From positions 372,001 to 436,000 of the forward strand of contig ATWE01000003.1 in assembly GCA_000421085.1 (NCBI GenBank): a DNA stretch of 64,000 nt. Reading direction: 5' to 3'. The notes below the pieces were generated by a model. It was not told the origin of the DNA, did no database searches, and worked only from the letters and a program-made list of their open reading frames with translations. Positions 8,642 to 17,448 of the stretch are shown in pieces (positions within the stretch are counted from its first letter, which is position 1; each line of letters starts with the position of its first letter). This DNA is from Ensifer sp. USDA 6670. Lineage in GTDB: Bacteria; Pseudomonadota; Alphaproteobacteria; Rhizobiales; Rhizobiaceae. The position numbers and the translations under genes were made by a program.

Positions 8642-9634
8642 TCAGACGCGTTCCTCGCCCGTTCGGCGTGACATCAATCGCGCCTGAAGAACGACGACGA
8701 TCAGCAGGAAGCCGCCGCGGATGACGGATTGCCAATAGGCCGAAAGGGAAATCCACCCGAGGCCATTCTCGAAATTCAGGATGTTGAACACCATCGCGAG
8801 CAGCAGGGCGCCCGCAAGCGTCGCCCCCACGGAGCCCGAACCGCCCGTCAGAAGCGTACCCCCGACGACCACCGAGGCGATCGCGAAGAGTTCCCAGCCG
8901 ACGCCCTCGGTCGGTTGGCCGGCACCGAACTGCGAGGCGAGGATGACGCCTGCGAGCCCCGCCAGCGCGCCGGAACCGATATAGACGGCGGCGAGCGTCC
9001 GCCTTACCTTGAGGCCCATCAATGCGGCCGTCGCTTCGCCGTCGCCGATCGCCAGCACATGGCGGCCGACGGGCAGGCGTTCGAGCACCAGCCAGCCGGC
9101 AACATAGACGAGAAGGGCGATCCAGGCGGGAATCGGAAAGCCAAGGAAGTCGTCCTGGCCTATCGCCGTGAAGCCGCTGTCATAAGAAACGGAGACGGAC
9201 TGGTTTCCCGCAAGCAGCAAGCCGGTGCCATAGGCCGCGAGCATTGTCGCGAGCGTCGCGATAAAAGGCTGGATGCGCATCACTGTAACGGTGAAGCCGT
9301 TCAACGCTCCGACGGCAAGACCCGCCGCAATGCCGCCGAAGAGACCTGCGGCCCAGTGATAGGGCGACAGAAGCGCGGCGACGACGCTCGCCATGGCCGC
9401 AGTACCGCCGACGGAGAGATCGATGCCCCCGGTCATGATGACGAAGGCCATGCCCAGCGCGATCAGGGCGAACATGGAGTTGTAACGCAGGAAGCTCAGG
9501 ATGTTGTATTGCGACAGGAAGTTCTCGTAACGCAGCGCTCCGAACAGGATGAGGCCGAAGAGCGCCAGGATGACGCCGAGGCGGGCCATATCGCCGGGGG
9601 ACTTTAGTGTTAGAGCTTTGAGGAGTGGGTTCAT
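8642..9634 (-). CDS. Ribose-type ABC transporter permease, second copy in operon
   Basis: The product is 330 aa with about 8-10 membrane helices and the RbsC-family motifs GMAFVIMTGGIDLSVGG (about residues 60-76) and VVVGGTLLTGGSGSVGATL. GGGAGAA precedes ATG 9634. It follows another RbsC-like permease by 12 bp, so this importer uses two different permease chains, a heterodimeric arrangement found in some CUT2 family importers. It works with the ATPase at 10653-12146 and the binding protein at 12246-13229. Confidence 0.9.
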   Translation of the reverse strand: MNPLLKALTLKSPGDMARLGVILALFGLILFGALRYENFLSQYNILSFLRYNSMFALIALGMAFVIMTGGIDLSVGGTAAMASVVAALLSPYHWAAGLFGGIAAGLAVGALNGFTVTVMRIQPFIATLATMLAAYGTGLLLAGNQSVSVSYDSGFTAIGQDDFLGFPIPAWIALLVYVAGWLVLERLPVGRHVLAIGDGEATAALMGLKVRRTLAAVYIGSGALAGLAGVILASQFGAGQPTEGVGWELFAIASVVVGGTLLTGGSGSVGATLAGALLLAMVFNILNFENGLGWISLSAYWQSVIRGGFLLIVVVLQARLMSRRTGEERV

Positions 9635-9646
9635 CGCCGTTCTCCC

Positions 9647-10651
9647 TCACGACTTTCCGGCGCGCTGCTGGATGAACACCGCAAGTAAGATCAGCGCAGC
9701 CTTGACGATCAACGCAGCCGCGTCCGGCACGCCATTGGCAAGCAGGGTGTAACGCACCAGCTGGATGACCAGAGCGCCGATCACGGTGCCGACGATGTTT
9801 GCCCGCCCGCCGGTCAGAAGCGTGCCGCCGACCGCGACTGCGGCGATCGCATCGAGCTCCATGCCAAGGCCGACGAGGTTCGCGTCGCTTGCGGAATTGC
9901 GCGCGACGACGATGAGGCCCGCCACACCGGCAAGCGCGCCGCTGATCATGTAGACGAGCAGCTTGACGCGGTGGACGGGTATGCCGGTCAGACGGGCCGC
10001 CTTCTCGTTACCCCCGACGGCGATGATCTGGCGCCCGAACATGGTGTAGCGGATCGCCGCCCAGGCGATCGCCGCAATCGCAATCATCAGAATTACCTGG
10101 GCCGGAATGCCGGCGACACGCCCCAGGGCGATGAACTGGAAACCTTCGTTCCGGAAGACCTGCAGGTTGCCGTTGGTCATCACCTGGGCGATGCCGCGGC
10201 CTGCGATGAAAAGCACGAGGGTCGCGATGATCGGCTGGATGGCGAAACGGGTCACGAGCAGACCGTTGAAAAGACCGAGCAGCCCCGTGGCGACGACCGG
10301 AAGAACGAAGGCAAGCGCCACGGCTGCGGGCATGGAGGAGACCGGAAACAGCGTCCCCATGAAGATCATCGGCGCAAGCGCGCCGCCGATCGCCATCAGT
10401 GAGCCGACCGAAAGATCGATGCCGCCGGTGGCGATCACAAGCGTCATTCCGATGGCGACGATTACGATCGTGGCGACCTGGGTGAGATTGACGTTGAGCG
10501 TCTGCAGCGACAGGAAATTCGGTGTGAAGACCACGTTGAAGAGGATCAGGGCCAGGAAGGCGGCGACCGTGCCGTAACGCCCGGCGAGCGTGAAGAAACG
10601 TTTGCCTGAAGGGACGGCGGTTGCGGTCGCCTGTGTCTCGATCGTCGTCAT
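9647..10651 (-). CDS. Ribose-type ABC transporter permease, first copy in operon
   Basis: The product is 334 aa from ATG 10651, chosen for GGTGGAG upstream; the ATG lies 1 bp after the ATPase stop codon, which suggests coupled translation. The motifs GMTLVIATGGIDLSVGS and AVAVGGTLLTGGRANIVGT mark the RbsC/CUT2 permease family, with about ten hydrophobic segments. It differs enough from its downstream partner at 8642-9634 to be a distinct chain rather than a recent duplicate. It forms the membrane channel for an unidentified sugar-like solute. Confidence 0.9.
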   Translation of the reverse strand: MTTIETQATATAVPSGKRFFTLAGRYGTVAAFLALILFNVVFTPNFLSLQTLNVNLTQVATIVIVAIGMTLVIATGGIDLSVGSLMAIGGALAPMIFMGTLFPVSSMPAAVALAFVLPVVATGLLGLFNGLLVTRFAIQPIIATLVLFIAGRGIAQVMTNGNLQVFRNEGFQFIALGRVAGIPAQVILMIAIAAIAWAAIRYTMFGRQIIAVGGNEKAARLTGIPVHRVKLLVYMISGALAGVAGLIVVARNSASDANLVGLGMELDAIAAVAVGGTLLTGGRANIVGTVIGALVIQLVRYTLLANGVPDAAALIVKAALILLAVFIQQRAGKS

Positions 10652-10652
10652 G

Positions 10653-12146
10653 CTACTCCACCTGATGTGCCATGGCGGCAAAGAGGGCGGCCTCGCTCAA
10701 TTCCCTGCGCGGCAGCACGGCGACCGAAGTTCCGTCGCTGAGGACGGTCACCCGGTCGGCCGCCGCCAGCAATTCCTCGAGTTCGGACGAAATCATCAGC
10801 ACGCCGAGGCCCTCGTCGGCGAGCCGGCGCAGGAGGCGGAGGATTTCCGATTTGGCTCCGATATCGATGCCGCGGGTCGGCTCGTCCACGATCAGGAGCT
10901 TGGGATCGGTACAGAGCCATCGGCCGAGGAGGACTTTCTGCTGATTTCCGCCGGAAAGCTCCTTGATAGGCTGGTCGGGCGAAGTGCATTTGATGCCGAG
11001 CGCAGTGACATAGCGGGCGACTATTTCATCCTGGCGGGCGCGATCGACGATGCCGGCGCGGGCGAGCTTCGGCAGAAGCGCGAGCGTCATGTTTTCGCGG
11101 ATACTCATATCGGGAATGATACCGTCGACCTTCCGGTCCTCGGCAACGAGGCCTATGCCGTCGGCAATGGCGTCCGCCGGCTGGCGGTAGGAGCGCACTT
11201 CGCCATCGAAGCGAATTTCGCCGCGTTGCAGCCGGTCGGCGCCGAAAATGAGGTTGGCCGTTTCGGTTCGGCCGGAGCCGAGGAGGCCGGCAAGCCCGGA
11301 GATCTCGCCTTCGCGCACCGTGAGGCTCACATTCCGCACGCGAACACCGGCGCCGGCATTCTCGACCGATAGCCGCACCGGTCGCCGCTCGCCCTCATCG
11401 GCGTCCTTGGCGATCGCTTCGAAGGCAGCGAGTTCCTTTCCAAGCATATGGCGAACCAATGCGAGCTTCGGCATGTCCGCCATTGCGGCGGTCGCCACCG
11501 TCTTGCCGTCACGCATGATGGTGACCTTGTCGCAAATCCGGTAGAGCTCGTCGAGCCGATGGCCGATGAAGACGACGGAGACGCCGCCGCGTTTGAGCGT
11601 CCTTATGGTATCGAAAAGGATCGCGACTTCCCGCTCATCGAGGGAAGAGGTCGGTTCGTCCATAATGACGAGGCGTGCCTTCTGCGTCACGGCGCGCGCG
11701 ATCGCGACCATCTGCCGGGTAGCGGCGCTGAAACCGGCGACAGGCTGATCGACGTCGATTTCCAGATTGAAGGTCCGCAGGACGGCGGCGGCGCGTTCGC
11801 GCATCGCGCTCCGGTCGATCAAGCCGAAGCGGCGGGGTTCGCGCGACAGATAGATGTTCTCGGCGACGGAGCGCTGCGGGGCGAGGTTGATCTCCTGGTA
11901 GATCGTCGCAATGCCCCGGGCCTGGCTCTCCGCCGGCATGCTGAAGGATACATCCTCTCCCGCAAAGGCGACGGCACCCTCGTCGCGCCGGTACGCGCCG
12001 GTCAATATCTTGATGAGCGTCGACTTGCCCGCGCCGTTCTGCCCGACGAGTGCCATCACCTCGGCTTCGCCGACTTCGAGAGAAGCCGCACGAAGTGCCG
12101 GAATGCCGTTGAACGACTTGCAGATGCCCTGCATGGACAGAAGCAT
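10653..12146 (-). CDS. Ribose-type ABC transporter ATPase with two nucleotide-binding domains
   Basis: The product is 497 aa, the usual RbsA/MglA length. The N-terminal domain has a full Walker A (GQNGAGKST, about residue 35) and Walker B (LVIMDEPTSS). The C-terminal domain has a degenerate P-loop (GLLGSGRTE) but the signature LSGGNQQK and Walker B LLIVDEPTRG, as is normal for this family. GGGAGG lies upstream of ATG 12146. It energises the importer made by the two downstream permeases. A strong hairpin lies between it and the binding-protein gene. Confidence 0.92.
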   Translation of the reverse strand: MLLSMQGICKSFNGIPALRAASLEVGEAEVMALVGQNGAGKSTLIKILTGAYRRDEGAVAFAGEDVSFSMPAESQARGIATIYQEINLAPQRSVAENIYLSREPRRFGLIDRSAMRERAAAVLRTFNLEIDVDQPVAGFSAATRQMVAIARAVTQKARLVIMDEPTSSLDEREVAILFDTIRTLKRGGVSVVFIGHRLDELYRICDKVTIMRDGKTVATAAMADMPKLALVRHMLGKELAAFEAIAKDADEGERRPVRLSVENAGAGVRVRNVSLTVREGEISGLAGLLGSGRTETANLIFGADRLQRGEIRFDGEVRSYRQPADAIADGIGLVAEDRKVDGIIPDMSIRENMTLALLPKLARAGIVDRARQDEIVARYVTALGIKCTSPDQPIKELSGGNQQKVLLGRWLCTDPKLLIVDEPTRGIDIGAKSEILRLLRRLADEGLGVLMISSELEELLAAADRVTVLSDGTSVAVLPRRELSEAALFAAMAHQVE

Positions 12147-12209
12147 AAGTCCTCCCGATGCCGATCTGTCTTTATCGCGGTCGATTTCGCAGCGATTGCG
12201 GACTTCGCC

Positions 12210-12233
12210 ACCGGCCGGAACGATCCGGCCGGT
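12210..12233 (-). other. Intra-operon stem-loop between binding protein and ATPase genes
   Basis: accggccgga pairs perfectly with tccggccggt around a four-base loop (acga). It lies 13 bases after the binding-protein stop codon, with no T tract, so it is not a classical terminator. Hairpins in this place commonly protect the upstream mRNA and keep binding protein in excess over the membrane parts. A similar layout is seen at 42177-42236. Confidence 0.7.
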
Positions 12234-12245
12234 TGACGAAGGATG

Positions 12246-13229
12246 TCAGTAGGCGTTGGCGAGTTCGGCAGCCGCGTTTGACGGGTCGTAGAACTTGTCC
12301 TCGTTTATGACCATGGGGTCGATCTTCTCGCCCTTGGCATAGCGTAGCATCGTCTCGAAGGCCTTGGGACCGAAGCGCGGATTGCACTCGACCACCGCAG
12401 CGATCTTTCCGTCGATGACCGCCTGAACCGCCTCCTTGCCGCCGTCGATCGACAAGACCAGCACATCCTTGCCCGGGACCTTGCCCGCCGCCTCTATTGC
12501 CGCAATGGCACCGATCGCCATCTCGTCATTATGGGCATAGACGATGTCGGCATCCGGGTGCGCCTGCAACAGGGCCTCGGCGACCTGCCGTCCCTTGTCG
12601 CGTGCGAAATCGCCCGACTGCGAAGCGACGATCTCGAAGCCGCCTGCCGCCTTGATCGTCTCGTCGAAACCTTTCTTACGGTCGTTGGCCGGCGACGAGC
12701 CGGTCGTGCCCTCGAGCTCGATGATCTTCGATTTGCCGTTGGCATTTTTGACAAGCCACTCGGCGATGCGCTTGCCCTCTTCGATAAAATCCGAGCCGAT
12801 AAAGGTCACGTAGTCCTCGCCTGCCTTGGCAAGCGACGGATCGACGCTGCGGTCGAGCAGGATGACGGGAATGCCGGCCTTCTTGGCGGCCATGACGGCA
12901 GGAATCAACGGCTTTTCTTCGCGCGGCGCCAGGAAGATCAGGTCCACGCCCTGCGCGATCATCGAGTTGACGTCGGCCACCTGCTTGGCCGCGGACCCGG
13001 CGGCGTCCGTATAGACGAGCTGATGGCCGAGCTTTTCGGCTTCGGCCTTCATGCTGTTTGTCTGGGCGATGCGCCATGGATTGTTGGATTCCGTTTGCGC
13101 GAAACCGACCTTGTAGGTCTCTTTCTGCGCCAGTTTGGGCAGTTCCGCGAAAGCGACGGTGCCGGCGACGGCGATCGCGCCGGCCGCCGTGGCCGCAAGC
13201 ATGAACGCACGACGTGAAATCCTGTTCAT
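12246..13229 (-). CDS. Sugar-type ABC transporter periplasmic binding protein
   Basis: The product is 327 aa. It has an Arg-containing leader and hydrophobic core (RRAFMLAATAAGAIAVAGTV, ending near AFA) that could be Sec or Tat dependent. The mature part is a periplasmic-binding type 1 fold (RbsB/LsrB-like) with the strands VGFAQTESNNPWR and VDLIFLAPREEKPLIP and the hinge region DVLVLSIDGGKEAVQA. GGAGAGAA precedes ATG 13229. It is the first gene of the five-gene importer-dioxygenase operon. The ligand is unknown, though the fold normally binds pentoses, hexoses or polyols. Confidence 0.9.
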   Translation of the reverse strand: MNRISRRAFMLAATAAGAIAVAGTVAFAELPKLAQKETYKVGFAQTESNNPWRIAQTNSMKAEAEKLGHQLVYTDAAGSAAKQVADVNSMIAQGVDLIFLAPREEKPLIPAVMAAKKAGIPVILLDRSVDPSLAKAGEDYVTFIGSDFIEEGKRIAEWLVKNANGKSKIIELEGTTGSSPANDRKKGFDETIKAAGGFEIVASQSGDFARDKGRQVAEALLQAHPDADIVYAHNDEMAIGAIAAIEAAGKVPGKDVLVLSIDGGKEAVQAVIDGKIAAVVECNPRFGPKAFETMLRYAKGEKIDPMVINEDKFYDPSNAAAELANAY

Positions 13230-13307
13230 CGTGTTCTCTCCTCCCGGTTTGCCGGTACTCCTCTACCGGCTGCGAGCAACTTTATGCTTCACACGGCAAA
13301 ACCTTGC

Positions 13308-13344
13308 GCTAATATTATTAGCAGTCAAGGCTAAAGTTATTAGC
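13308..13344. promoter_or_regulatory. Twin palindromic operators, probable LacI-family sites
   Basis: gctaatattattagc (13308-13322) is a perfect 7-bp inverted repeat around one base. gctaaagttattagc (13330-13344) repeats the outer half-sites gctaa/ttagc. The centres are 22 bp apart, about two helical turns, so two dimers could bind the same face. The pair lies between the divergent importer operon (start 13229) and the LacI gene (start 13393), the expected place for autoregulation and operon control. The regulator assignment is inference. Confidence 0.75.
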
Positions 13345-13392
13345 ACGTGCACAAATTGAATGCGGCGTTGCAGCGCCGGACAGGGGAGTGAA

Positions 13393-14505
13393 ATGGCAAA
13401 GGGCAATGGGGGCGATGCGTCGACCAGGGAAGCGGGCGGCGGCCGGCCGACCATGACCGACGTGGCGCGCATCGCCGGTGTCTCGCAATCGAGCGTTTCC
13501 CTCGTGCTCAATGAAATGTCCGGAGCCCGCATTTCGGCCGAGACAAGGGCGCGCGTGCGCGAAGCGGCGCGCAAGATCGGGTACAGGCTGCCGAATACCC
13601 GCCAGGATCTCGCCCGCGCGCCAGCGATCGAAAAGGATACGATAGCCTTCATCGTAGACGAGATATCGACCAGTCCGCACCCGGTGGTGAGCCTAGACGG
13701 AATTCGCGACTACGCCTTCGAGCAGGGCCTGCTCGTTTCCGCCCACGCGACCCGTTCTAACCCCGACCTTGAGAGCGCCGTGCTGCGCGCCGTGTTGCGT
13801 GATCCGGCAATTGCTGGAGTGATTTATGCGACGATCTTCACACGAAAGGTGAGCGTCCCGCGCGAACTGGCGAGCATCCCTACCATCCTGCTGAACTGTT
13901 ATGCCGAGCCGCGCCAGCACATGGCGATCGTACCCGGAGAGGTCGCCGGAGGCTTCGCGGCGACGGCGCATCTGACTTCCCTCGGACACCGGCGCATCGG
14001 CTTCATCAACGGCGAACCTTGGATGGATGCGGCAATTGATCGGCTCAAAGGCTACAAGCAGGCGCTGGCCACCGCCGACATCGCCTATGACGAATCCCTG
14101 GTGCGCAATGGCGACTGGCTGCCCTTGCGCGGCTACGAGGCTGCACTCGAGCTGCTTGCCATCGACAATCCGCCGACCGCCATCTTCTGCGGCAACGACC
14201 TGATGGCGATCGGGGCGCTCGAAGCAGCTTCGGAGCGCGGGCTTCGCGTGCCGCAGGACCTGTCGGTAATGGGTTACGACGACCAGGAACTCGCCCGCTA
14301 CACGCATCCGCCGCTTTCGACGCTGGTGCTGCCGAACTACGAAATGGGCCAGAAGGCGGCGGAAATGCTGATCGACATGGCGATACACGGAAAGAACCCG
14401 CGCCCGATGACGATCAAGGTGGATGGCCCTCTGGTAGAACGGGGAACGACGGCAGCCATCCCGGAGAGGATGGCTGAACGTGCTCTTGCCTTGCGCGAGG
14501 GGTGA
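13393..14505 (+). CDS. LacI family transcriptional regulator of the importer-dioxygenase operon
   Basis: The product is 370 aa from ATG 13393 with AGGGGAG upstream. A LacI helix-turn-helix (TMTDVARIAGVSQSSVSLVL) sits at about residues 20-41 after a short charged tail, followed by the hinge helix and a periplasmic-binding-like sensor domain with FCGNDLMAIGALEA and GYDDQELARYTHPPL near the C-terminus. It is divergent from the importer operon and separated from it by the twin palindromes, so it most likely represses that operon until the transported compound or a product binds. Confidence 0.9.
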   Translation: MAKGNGGDASTREAGGGRPTMTDVARIAGVSQSSVSLVLNEMSGARISAETRARVREAARKIGYRLPNTRQDLARAPAIEKDTIAFIVDEISTSPHPVVSLDGIRDYAFEQGLLVSAHATRSNPDLESAVLRAVLRDPAIAGVIYATIFTRKVSVPRELASIPTILLNCYAEPRQHMAIVPGEVAGGFAATAHLTSLGHRRIGFINGEPWMDAAIDRLKGYKQALATADIAYDESLVRNGDWLPLRGYEAALELLAIDNPPTAIFCGNDLMAIGALEAASERGLRVPQDLSVMGYDDQELARYTHPPLSTLVLPNYEMGQKAAEMLIDMAIHGKNPRPMTIKVDGPLVERGTTAAIPERMAERALALREG

Positions 14506-14605
14506 GGCGGCGTCGAACCGGGAAATGCCCGACGTAGGCTTGACGCGACGGCTTCAAGTCTTGCGGCTACGCGGTTGCAGACGGAAAGCCCCTTGATGTG
14601 CTCTA

Positions 14606-14941
14606 TTACAGGAAATCGGCGCGGTGCGGCGTGAAGCTGTCGATCAGCCGGCCGGCCTCCAGCGCCTTTACGCCATGGACCACGCCCGATGGAGCGATGA
14701 AGCTGTCGCCGGTGGAAAGAACCTGCGTGTGCTCGCCGACGGTGACTTCGAACCTGCCCTCTGCGATATAGCTCCCCTGCACATGAGGGTGTGAGTGGAG
14801 CGCGCCGATCCCGCCCTTCTCGAAGGCGAATTCGACCAGCATCAGCTCGTCGGTATGCAGGATAATCCGGCGCCGATTGCCCTGCCCGAGATCTACCCAT
14901 TCGCCTTCGTCGCCACGGGCAAAGAGTTTCGTTTGCATCAT
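14606..14941 (-). CDS. kdgF: Cupin protein of the KdgF type
   Basis: The product is 111 aa, a single small cupin with the metal site motif HSHPHVQGSYIAEGRFEVTVG split as HSHPH and a downstream His in SGVVHGVK. AGGAGA precedes the start; the second codon is also ATG. KdgF proteins of this length open the ring of 4,5-unsaturated galacturonate to the linear ketouronate used by KduI. It lies 9 bp downstream of kduD as the last gene of the uronate operon, which strongly supports that role over a generic cupin. Confidence 0.8.
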   Translation of the reverse strand: MMQTKLFARGDEGEWVDLGQGNRRRIILHTDELMLVEFAFEKGGIGALHSHPHVQGSYIAEGRFEVTVGEHTQVLSTGDSFIAPSGVVHGVKALEAGRLIDSFTPHRADFL

Positions 14942-14950
14942 CGTCTTCTC

Positions 14951-15715
14951 CTATCTGGCGAGCCAGCCGCCGTCGACCGGAACGACGGCGCCATGCATGT
15001 AGTCGGAGGCCGGTGCGAGCAGGAAGACCGCCGCATCGCCGATATCGTCCGGCGTGCCCCAGCGCCCGGCGGGGATACGTTCCAGAATGGAGGCGCTGCG
15101 TTTTTCGTCGGCGCGCAGAGCTTCCGTGTTGTTGGTGACGACGTAGCCGGGGGCCACAGCATTCACATTGATCCCCTTGGCAGCCCATTCGCATGCCAGC
15201 AGTCGGGTGATGCCGAGGGCTCCGTGTTTCGACGCGGTATAGGAAGCGACGCGGATGCCGCCCTGAAATGACAGCAGCGAAGCGATGTTGACGATCTTGC
15301 CGCGGCTTTCCTCGGCAATAATCCGGCGCCCGAAGGCCTGACTGAGGAAGAACAGCGAACGCAGATTGACGTCGATGACATCATCCCAGTCCGCTTCGGT
15401 GAAATCCACCGCGTCGGCGCGACGGATGATCCCCGCGTTGTTTACCAGGCCCTGCAACGGGCCATGCTCGTTCCACAACCCGTCGATGAGGGAGCGTGTG
15501 GCCTCGCGATCGGCAAGATCGGCATGGGCCGGAATGAAAGTTCCGCCGGCGTCGGTGACCTTCTTTTCAGTTTCGTCCATGGCTGAGCGGCCCACGCCGA
15601 TGACCGTGCCGCCGGCCCGGGCGATCGACAGCGCGACACCCTGTCCGATCCCGGTATTGGCACCGGTGACGACGACACGGCGGCCGGCCAGGCTGAAGCG
15701 CGACGGTGCGCTCAT
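14951..15715 (-). CDS. kduD: 2-deoxy-D-gluconate/2-dehydro-3-deoxygluconate dehydrogenase, SDR family
   Basis: The product is 254 aa, typical for KduD. ATG 15715 overlaps the kduI stop as ATGA, implying coupled translation. The Rossmann motif VVTGANTGIGQGVA is at about residues 14-28, NNAG near residue 88, and the catalytic YTASKHG near residue 155. The enzyme reduces 2,5-diketo-3-deoxygluconate to 2-keto-3-deoxygluconate in the pectin and unsaturated uronate pathway. Its partners kduI and kdgF flank it. Confidence 0.9.
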   Translation of the reverse strand: MSAPSRFSLAGRRVVVTGANTGIGQGVALSIARAGGTVIGVGRSAMDETEKKVTDAGGTFIPAHADLADREATRSLIDGLWNEHGPLQGLVNNAGIIRRADAVDFTEADWDDVIDVNLRSLFFLSQAFGRRIIAEESRGKIVNIASLLSFQGGIRVASYTASKHGALGITRLLACEWAAKGINVNAVAPGYVVTNNTEALRADEKRSASILERIPAGRWGTPDDIGDAAVFLLAPASDYMHGAVVPVDGGWLAR

Positions 15716-16560
15716 CGCAGCGTCTCCATCGCCACCATCTCCACATCGGTATAGTCGACATTGTCGCCGGCCATGGCCCAGATGAACGCGTAGTTCGCGG
15801 TTCCGCAGCCCGAATGGATCGACCAGGGCGGAGAAAGCACGGCCTCCTCCCTCGCCATCACGATGTGCCGGGTTTCGCTCGGTTCGCCCATGAGGTGCAG
15901 GACGCGGGCGCTGTCGTCGAGGTCGAAATAGAGGTAGGCCTCCATTCGCCGGTCGTGCACGTGGCACGGCATGGTGTTCCAGACCGAACCCGGGGCAAGC
16001 TGCGTCATGCCGACGACCAACTGACAGGTCTTCACGCCTTCGGGGTGGATGAACTGGAAGATCGAACGTTCGTTCGAGGTGGCCGCACTGCCGAGGTCGA
16101 GCCGTTTGGCGTCGCCGATGCGGATATGGCGCCTTGGCAGCGCCTGGTGAGCCGGCGCACTGAGCAGGTAGAATTTGGCAGGCGCGGCCGGGTCCTCGGA
16201 CGAGAAGGTGACCTCCTCTCCCATGCCGGCATAGGCCATGTCGCGCGGCTCGAGACGGAAGCTTTCGCCATTCATCTCGATACGGCCGGGCCCGCCGATG
16301 TTGACGGCGATGAGCTCGCGGCGCTCGAGAAAGCGCGCCGTACCCGTCGGACGGATGGTCTCGAGAGCCAGGGGCTTGTCGACCGGCATCGCACCGCCGA
16401 CGATCATGCGGTCGTAGTGGCTATAGGTGAGCGAGATCCGCCCCGGCCGGAACAGATCGCCGATGTGAAAATTCGCGCGCAAGGCATCGGTGTCCATGCG
16501 GGCTGCTGCTGCCGGGTCGACGGCGAAACGAATGGTGTAGTCGATATGGCTTGAGGTCAT
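15712..16560 (-). CDS. kduI: 5-dehydro-4-deoxy-D-glucuronate isomerase
   Basis: The product is 282 aa, close to the E. coli enzyme. The zinc site motif PCHVHDRRMEAYLYFDL gives two histidines and a glutamate in HxHx4E spacing, and a further ligand is expected in SIHSGCGTANYAFIW. It converts 4-deoxy-L-threo-5-hexosulose uronate to 2,5-diketo-3-deoxygluconate, the step before KduD. It starts about 130 bp after the GntR regulator gene, with a partial intergenic repeat in that gap, so it may have its own promoter or be read through from the TRAP genes. Confidence 0.93.
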   Translation of the reverse strand: MTSSHIDYTIRFAVDPAAAARMDTDALRANFHIGDLFRPGRISLTYSHYDRMIVGGAMPVDKPLALETIRPTGTARFLERRELIAVNIGGPGRIEMNGESFRLEPRDMAYAGMGEEVTFSSEDPAAPAKFYLLSAPAHQALPRRHIRIGDAKRLDLGSAATSNERSIFQFIHPEGVKTCQLVVGMTQLAPGSVWNTMPCHVHDRRMEAYLYFDLDDSARVLHLMGEPSETRHIVMAREEAVLSPPWSIHSGCGTANYAFIWAMAGDNVDYTDVEMVAMETLR

Positions 16561-16586
16561 CGGCTCACGGTCCTCGGATTAGGCAC

Positions 16587-16652
16587 TTCCAGGAAAACTG
16601 TGTAACGGTTTCCGTCCAGGAGTGCGTCGTTTCAAAGTGCTGCTGCGTTCGG
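16587..16652. repeat. Partial rhizobial intergenic repeat
   Basis: aactgtgtaacggtttccg followed by gtgcgtcgtttcaaa matches the left half of the composite repeat at 302-412. The right-hand palindrome is absent here. It lies between the GntR gene and kduI, inside an otherwise co-directional operon. Confidence 0.6.
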
Positions 16653-16690
16653 CTGCTTCGATAGACAGCGAAAACGCCAGGGATGGGCAA

Positions 16691-17440
16691 TCAGACGCTG
16701 CGCTTGGCAGCGCCCCAGGCGGCCTGCTGTCCGCTCAACCGGACACGGTAGCGTTCCTGGCTCGCGACCAAATGGGCGCGCATGGCCGCACGGGCCGCTT
16801 CCGGATCGTTTTCGGAAATCGCCTTCAGGATCGCCAGATGCTCGCGCTGGAGGCTTTCCTGATATGCACGGGAAAGCACGCTTTCGGTCCCCCAGGGGGA
16901 GGCGACGTCGCAAGGGATAGCCCTCAGACCCAGCGCATCGAGAACCTCCACGTAATAGGGATTGTTGGTCGCAACCGCGATCGCCCGGTGGAAGGCAAAG
17001 TCGCTCTTCCCGGTTGCCTCGCCGCGCTCGAGCAGGCGATCGAATTCGAAGAAGGCCTCCTGGATCTGGGCCTCCTGGGCGCCATTGCGCCGAAGCGCTG
17101 CAAGACCGGCGCTCTCGATCTCGAGCCCCATGCGCACCTCGATGACGTTGAGCGCATGGGAGATCTTGTTGCCGACGTCGAGGCTGATCGAGCCGAAGGC
17201 AAGCGTCGGGTGGTCCATGACGAAAACCCCGGCACCCTGCCGCGGCTCCACGAGGCCGTCCGCGGCAAGGGTGGCAATCGCCTCGCGCACCACCGTGCGG
17301 CTGACGCCGAAGAACTCGCTCATCCGGCTCTCCGTCGGCAGCTTCTGCCCGGGCTGTATTTCGCCCTTCAGAACCTGCTCCCTTATTGCGTTCGCGACGC
17401 GCTCGGAAAGCTTCGGTTTGCGTTCGGTCAGAAGATCCAT
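16691..17440 (-). CDS. GntR family (FadR/UxuR-type) regulator of uronate genes
   Basis: The product is 249 aa from ATG 17440, preceded by AAAGGG at long spacing. A GTG at 17452 overlapping the TRAP stop is an alternative start. The winged HTH shows ESRMSEFFGVSRTVVREAIA and LVEPRQGAGVFV (about residues 38-70). The rest is an all-helical FCD ligand domain. The gene lies between the TRAP transporter and kduI in a single minus-strand array, so it most likely controls these uronate genes. The palindrome at 21974-22008 upstream of uxaC is its best candidate operator. Confidence 0.85.
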   Translation of the reverse strand: MDLLTERKPKLSERVANAIREQVLKGEIQPGQKLPTESRMSEFFGVSRTVVREAIATLAADGLVEPRQGAGVFVMDHPTLAFGSISLDVGNKISHALNVIEVRMGLEIESAGLAALRRNGAQEAQIQEAFFEFDRLLERGEATGKSDFAFHRAIAVATNNPYYVEVLDALGLRAIPCDVASPWGTESVLSRAYQESLQREHLAILKAISENDPEAARAAMRAHLVASQERYRVRLSGQQAAWGAAKRSV

Positions 17441-17448
17441 GCGGTTTG

